From Neobacillus paridis (GTDB lineage Bacteria; Bacillota; Bacilli; Bacillales; Cytobacillaceae), in contig NZ_JAESWB010000025.1 in NCBI RefSeq assembly GCF_016765675.1, forward strand, positions 1 to 64,000: 64,000 nucleotides of DNA, given 5' to 3'. The number at the start of each line of letters is the position of its first letter. Position 1 is the first letter of the stretch. The translations under genes were made by a program, and so were the position numbers. This document shows, in pieces, positions 60,573-64,000 of the stretch. The notes beneath the pieces are model-generated. The model was not told the DNA's origin. It worked only from the letters and a program-made list of their open reading frames with translations, and ran no database searches.

Positions 60573-62025
60573 TCACCTCGAAAGTTGTACAATAGTTTTA
60601 TATCTTAATAGACAACTTTCGAGGTGAAAAGGACAATGTTAAACTTACCAGAATTTGAAGTATTACTAAAAGAACAAAACGAACACTTTTATCGCTTTAC
60701 TGTAGAAAAAATTGAACCACCATTTATTTGTACTAACTGTGGTGAAATCAAATCAGAATATACCAATCCAGATGTAGAGTTTAAAAGGCATCAAGTTAAG
60801 GAACGCACCGTATCAGATATATCCATGCATGGTAAGGCTGTAAGGATTGTGATACGCCATAGACGGTGGAAATGCCCTTTCTGTGACGGTACATTCTATG
60901 AGCTTCTGGATAGTGTAGACCGTAATGATAAGGTCACTAAGCGTCTTAAAGAGCATATGAAGAAGTTAGCCCTAAAGAAGCCATTTACTAATATTGCTGA
61001 CGAATACGGTATCTCTCATACATCAGTTAGACGGTACTTTGAAGAGTATGTAGAGGATATGGAACGTGACCGTTATCTTGTAGCACCAAGAGTCTTGGGG
61101 ATAGATGAAGCCCATCTTAATAAGACAATGCGTGGAGTGTTCACTGACACCGAGAACTTCAAGCTATTGGAAATTACAAAGGACAATACCAAACGCACTG
61201 TTAAAGAGACAATCCAACGTATGGAAGGCTATAAGAACATTGAAGTAGCAACCATTGATATGTATTCAGGCTACAAATACGCTATCCAAGAACTGATACC
61301 TGACTGCTTTATTGTTACGGATAAGTTCCATGTAGTCCAATATGCAATCAGAGCATTAGATGCGATTCGTATTCAAGTTAAGAAGTCTCTTCCAAAGAAA
61401 GACCAACGCTTACTAACTTACGATAGATGGGTTCTCTTGAAGAATAAAGAGGACTTAGAGTTCAAAGAGATATTGAAGCGTAACGAGTGGTTTGAACAGT
61501 TCCCACAGCTAAAAAAGGCTTACTGGCTAAAGGAAGGAATCAGAGACATTTACAGAGAGTCTAAAAACAAACAGGAAGCCTTAGAACGCTTTGATAAGTG
61601 GGAAAAGGATATACCTACTGACATGAAAGAGTTTAAAGAAATTCGCAAGACATTTAACAACAACAAAACAGAGATTTTCAACTACTTTGATAAACCTTAC
61701 ACCAACGCTTATACAGAGAGTGTTAATAACATTATTAAAGCGGTTGAAAAGGAAGGAAAGGGGTACTCATTTGACGTGTTAAGAGCAAAGGTTTTATACG
61801 GAACAGAAGCAACAATCAAGAAACCAAAGTACACAGAAGATATGCAATTTAAGAAGTTCGATAAACTTTGGGGCGGTCGCTTTGATACAATGCAACCTAT
61901 CACTCTCTATGCAGATGAACCTAATGATTTGAACTGTGGAGTAGACTTAACCACACTTAGTAAGATTTTGGAAGAGGGTAGATTCTAATGAATTTACCTT
62001 CCAATTTCACCATGAAAGTTAAATA
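60573..62025 (+). mobile_element. ISL3-family insertion sequence (ends approximate)
   Basis: One transposase gene flanked by related end sequences. CACCTCGAAAGTT at 60574-60586 and TTTCACCATGAAAGTT at 62005-62020 are in direct orientation. AACTTTCGAGGTGAAAAGG at 60614-60632 is inverted to the latter. The exact left end (near 60573 or near 60612) and target duplication could not be settled. The right flank truncates a zinc-ribbon gene. Confidence 0.75.
60636..61988 (+). CDS. ISL3-family transposase
   Basis: 450 residues from ATG 60636 (AGGTGAAAAGGACA upstream; GTG 60624 also possible). N-terminal zinc finger (CTNCGEI ... CPFCDG), a helix-turn-helix (TNIADEYGISHTSVRRYFEE), then a DDE domain: VLGIDEAHL (D), VATIDMYSGY with DCFIVTDKFHVVQ (D), and TNAYTESVNNIIKAVEK (E). 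Full-length and without visible damage. Length matches the family. Confidence 0.93.
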   Translation: MLNLPEFEVLLKEQNEHFYRFTVEKIEPPFICTNCGEIKSEYTNPDVEFKRHQVKERTVSDISMHGKAVRIVIRHRRWKCPFCDGTFYELLDSVDRNDKVTKRLKEHMKKLALKKPFTNIADEYGISHTSVRRYFEEYVEDMERDRYLVAPRVLGIDEAHLNKTMRGVFTDTENFKLLEITKDNTKRTVKETIQRMEGYKNIEVATIDMYSGYKYAIQELIPDCFIVTDKFHVVQYAIRALDAIRIQVKKSLPKKDQRLLTYDRWVLLKNKEDLEFKEILKRNEWFEQFPQLKKAYWLKEGIRDIYRESKNKQEALERFDKWEKDIPTDMKEFKEIRKTFNNNKTEIFNYFDKPYTNAYTESVNNIIKAVEKEGKGYSFDVLRAKVLYGTEATIKKPKYTEDMQFKKFDKLWGGRFDTMQPITLYADEPNDLNCGVDLTTLSKILEEGRF

Positions 62026-62243
62026 CCCATTATGTATGTCCGAAATGTGAGTCATGGTCAGATTATACGATGATTCCTACAGGAAAAATATATGGCAATT
62101 ATAGTGAACATCATTTGAATGAAGAATGCAAATGTAAAAAGTGTGGATGGATTGGTACGTTCGCAGATATGGTAAAAGTGAACAGTTATTCACAATCATA
62201 TGATCAAATTAAAAACAGTAATACCAAAACAAGGGGAAATTAA
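62016..62243 (+). pseudogene. zinc-ribbon protein truncated by the IS
   Basis: The frame YVCPKCESWSDYT ... CKCKKCGWIGTFADMV has two CxxC pairs about 35 residues apart and runs to TAA 62243. No start codon is available before the first Cys pair because the IS right end occupies that place. Probably the C-terminal three quarters of a small zinc-ribbon gene. Confidence 0.6.
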
Positions 62244-62445
62244 TTCATACATAAATGAGCCAGTGTTGGATAGAGTTACTTATAATGCTTTTGATTCTAA
62301 AGCAATTGGGATAATCACTGATGCTATTGAAGTAGATAATGGATTAATGGGGAAGTTTCTGCAATATCTTTATTGATTTCTGAATAAAGAATCGTTATAT
62401 TTATTAAGAAGCCCAATGGATAAATGGAAAAATTTCAGTAATTAG
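62200..62445 (+). pseudogene. small gene with in-frame stop
   Basis: From ATG 62200, overlapping the zinc-ribbon frame, MIKLKTVIPKQGEINSYINE... reads 58 codons to TGA 62374-62376. The same frame continues FLNKESLYLLRSPMDKWKNF to TAG 62445. The composition before and after the TGA is similar, suggesting one gene of about 81 residues broken by a nonsense change. Unknown family. Confidence 0.45.
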
Positions 62446-62561
62446 AATTGGTAAAATAGAAAATAAAAACAATAAAAATCCAGAATGTGTTTATATATGA
62501 TTTGATTTTTATATGCATTAAAAGCACTCTTTTATTCGATAAATCAAAGGGGGAAATGATA

Positions 62562-62738
62562 ATGAAAAGTAAATATAAAGTAACATATAGTAGTGCCACA
62601 AATCCAAGTCAAACATATGTTGATAGTTATGAAATGTTTGAATTAGCATTGGAAAGATATGATAAAGTGATTGAACAATTTGATACTTTTGCAGATGTAA
62701 AATTAATTGTTGAAACTGTAATAATGTATAAGGCTTAA
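62562..62738 (+). CDS. small early protein, unknown
   Basis: 58 residues from ATG 62562 (MKSKYKVTYSSATNPSQTYV...), selected by AAAGGGGGAAATGAT upstream. Beta start, helical middle (LALERYDKVIEQF), ends VIMYKA. Not recognised. Confidence 0.55.
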   Translation: MKSKYKVTYSSATNPSQTYVDSYEMFELALERYDKVIEQFDTFADVKLIVETVIMYKA

Positions 62739-62781
62739 AATAACAGTTTTAAAAGAATAAGTAGGATGGAGTAACAAAATA

Positions 62782-63003
62782 ATGAAAACTGAAAAACAAA
62801 ACATTAGAGGAATAAAATTAATTGATAATATCATCAAATCAAAAGAAACTTATTCTTTGTACTTCAATGGCAAAGAACTTAGTGATTTAGCTGCAATTGA
62901 TAACTTCAAATGGTACAGTGTTGAGAAAAAGGCTAATAATTTGTATATCAAGGAAATTGATTTTACACAAACAGATGATAGAAGCCATTCCCTATTGCAA
63001 TAA
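62782..63003 (+). CDS. small early protein, unknown
   Basis: 73 residues (MKTEKQNIRGIKLIDNIIKS...) with GGATGGAG upstream. Alpha/beta, includes YSLYFNGKELSDLAAI. Function unknown. Confidence 0.55.
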   Translation: MKTEKQNIRGIKLIDNIIKSKETYSLYFNGKELSDLAAIDNFKWYSVEKKANNLYIKEIDFTQTDDRSHSLLQ

Positions 63004-63041
63004 TGTAATAGGGATAATTTATAAAAAGGAGAGAAAAATAA

Positions 63042-63200
63042 ATGGTCAAAATTAACGGATGTATCCCATATAAATCAAGAAAGGAACGTAGGAAGATTTA
63101 CTATGATTTAAAGAAAGAATTCGGTGATACGTTAGAAATTGAGTTTGTTGATAACTTAATCATTTATTCAGCTATCATGGCAAGAACTTTTATCGCATAA
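63042..63200 (+). CDS. small basic protein, unknown
   Basis: 52 residues (MVKINGCIPYKSRKERRKIY...), with AAAGGAGAG upstream. A basic helix followed by two beta-like strands, EIEFVDNLIIYSAIM. Possibly nucleic-acid binding. Unknown family. Confidence 0.5.
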   Translation: MVKINGCIPYKSRKERRKIYYDLKKEFGDTLEIEFVDNLIIYSAIMARTFIA

Positions 63201-63308
63201 TTTGCCGGTAATTGAAAAATGCGAAATTAATGAAAATTAATTGAATGTAAAGGTGGAGTGTGTTATGATTATTAAGGATGGATAAATAAATATAAAGAGG
63301 TGAATATA

Positions 63309-63506
63309 ATGAACATTGCATCTATGCAAAAATACAAACATACAAAACAATATCAATATTATTATGGTCTAAAAATGGCAAGTAACTCATCTATGACAGA
63401 TGCAATGTCGTACCAGTCGCAGCCTAAACAAACTAATACATATGATATCAGAAAAGCAATGATCAAGGGCTATATGGAATTACTATCAAATTATAAGGGT
63501 GAATGA
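63309..63506 (+). CDS. small basic early protein, unknown
   Basis: 65 residues from ATG 63309 (AAAGAGGTGAATATA upstream). N-terminal MQKYKHTKQYQYYYGLKMAS is rich in Tyr and Lys, followed by a polar linker and a C-terminal helix (IRKAMIKGYMELLSNY). Ends two bases before the next gene. Not recognised. Confidence 0.5.
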   Translation: MNIASMQKYKHTKQYQYYYGLKMASNSSMTDAMSYQSQPKQTNTYDIRKAMIKGYMELLSNYKGE

Positions 63507-63507
63507 T

Positions 63508-63669
63508 ATGAAAGTGTACAAGATTGAAGGTAACTTAACAGTGCATAATGATTCAATTAGTCACCAAGAATTACTATATATTTTATTTACAGAATTAGCA
63601 AAAATGAATGTTCATTTTTCTGGGATGACTAAAGAGATAAATAATAAAGACAGATGTATTACACAGTAG
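63508..63669 (+). CDS. small early protein, unknown
   Basis: 53 residues (MKVYKIEGNLTVHNDSISHQ...). Begins one base after the preceding stop, with AAGGGTGAATGAT as its ribosome-binding region. Alpha/beta. Unknown. Confidence 0.5.
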   Translation: MKVYKIEGNLTVHNDSISHQELLYILFTELAKMNVHFSGMTKEINNKDRCITQ

Positions 63670-63703
63670 ATAAATGTTGTGACAGAAAGGAGAACGGATT
63701 AAG

Positions 63704-63847
63704 GTGGACAATAAATGTGGTAATTGCACGTTTGCCATACCTCTTAACAACAGTGTGTTGAAGTGTACAAACAAGAACAGTGGATACTACAAAGTATGTG
63801 ATAGAACGCTTGCGTGCGACAAGTTTGCTACACATTCCGACCCATGA
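63704..63847 (+). CDS. small cysteine-rich protein, probable zinc binding
   Basis: 47 residues from GTG 63704 (AAGGAG upstream). Five Cys (CGNC near 5-8, then near 20, 32 and 38) in a pattern 'CxxC-x11-C-x11-C-x5-C' suggest a compact zinc or iron-sulphur site. Small phage proteins of this pattern are usually of unknown function. Confidence 0.5.
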   Translation: MDNKCGNCTFAIPLNNSVLKCTNKNSGYYKVCDRTLACDKFATHSDP

Positions 63848-63875
63848 TGCGCAGTAAAGGATTGGAGGGAATTTC

Positions 63876-64000
63876 ATGAAAAATACCTTGGGCGACTTAA
63901 ATAATCACTTATTCGCTCAATTAGAAAGATTAAGCGATGAAGAATTAAAGGGTGAAGCATTAAAAGAAGAGATTGAACGTTCTAAAGCGTACAGTAAAAA
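63876..64000 (+). CDS. conserved phage protein, cut by the right window edge
   Basis: First 41 residues visible ([20 protein letters not shown]...), with TTGGAGGGAATTTC upstream. The start matches a family of about 100-residue helical proteins widely found in phage replication/early regions of Firmicutes and Proteobacteria. They contain '[29 protein letters not shown]'. Role unknown. Confidence 0.65.
   Translation, partial: MKNTLGDLNNHLFAQLERLSDEELKGEALKEEIERSKAYSK

Noticed and set aside
63659..63877. Leftward 72-residue frame at the right end
   Set aside because: It lies opposite the GTG-started cysteine-rich gene and has no ribosome-binding site; all neighbours run rightward.
1..64000. 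tRNA and rRNA genes
   Set aside because: No cloverleaf with a GGTTCGAATCC-type arm was recognised. GGTTCGAACC near 21994 is a bare palindrome without the other arms.

Overview
This window is a 64 kb stretch of a large, AT-rich phage or prophage of a low-GC Gram-positive host, most likely a member of Bacillales. It shows strong Shine-Dalgarno sites (GGAGG), TTG and GTG starts, a Dit/Tal-type siphovirus tail module and many tiny early genes. The gene content resembles the SPbeta group: a YonO-type single-subunit RNA polymerase, a YonK-size protein, a very large tape measure protein with a lysozyme domain, and a tyrosine recombinase embedded in the tail operon. Both window edges cut genes, so neither genome end is seen.

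Layout. 1-4 kb (minus strand): a lysis amidase (cut by the left edge), an XhlA-like membrane protein, a frameshifted tyrosine recombinase and a frameshifted Panacea-domain gene. 4-37 kb (minus strand): the late structural cluster, transcribed right to left in the order terminase, portal, protease/scaffold, capsid, head-tail joining, tail tube, tail chaperone, [recombinase, homing endonuclease], tape measure, Dit, tail endopeptidase and fibres. Intrinsic-terminator-like hairpins sit between many of these genes. 37-45 kb (minus strand): metallophosphoesterase, YonK-like protein, PIN-PhoH ATPase, and the YonO-like RNA polymerase gene interrupted by two homologous group I introns. One intron splits the catalytic DxDGD motif. 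A sigma-A-type promoter at about 44.95 kb drives this block. 45-45.9 kb: a repeat-rich divergent non-coding region. 45.9-64 kb (plus strand): early genes, mostly small and unknown, with several sigma-A-type promoters and a recurring TATAACAG element. Embedded here are a CRISPR-repeat-like tandem array with its own antisense promoter (52.2-52.4 kb), a decayed LlaJI-like restriction-modification cassette (55.4-58.6 kb), a two-gene cassette containing a Tad1/Acb2-family nucleotide-signal sponge (59.8-60.55 kb), and an ISL3-family insertion sequence.

How it fits together (inference). Host sigma-A RNA polymerase transcribes the rightward early genes and the leftward RNA polymerase gene. Once its RNA is spliced, the phage polymerase would transcribe the leftward late cluster. 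The early region carries probable counter-defence functions: the Tad1/Acb2 sponge, DNA methyltransferases and possibly a CRISPR-repeat decoy RNA. Several genes are broken by single-base changes in homopolymers, so either decay or sequencing error must be considered for those.
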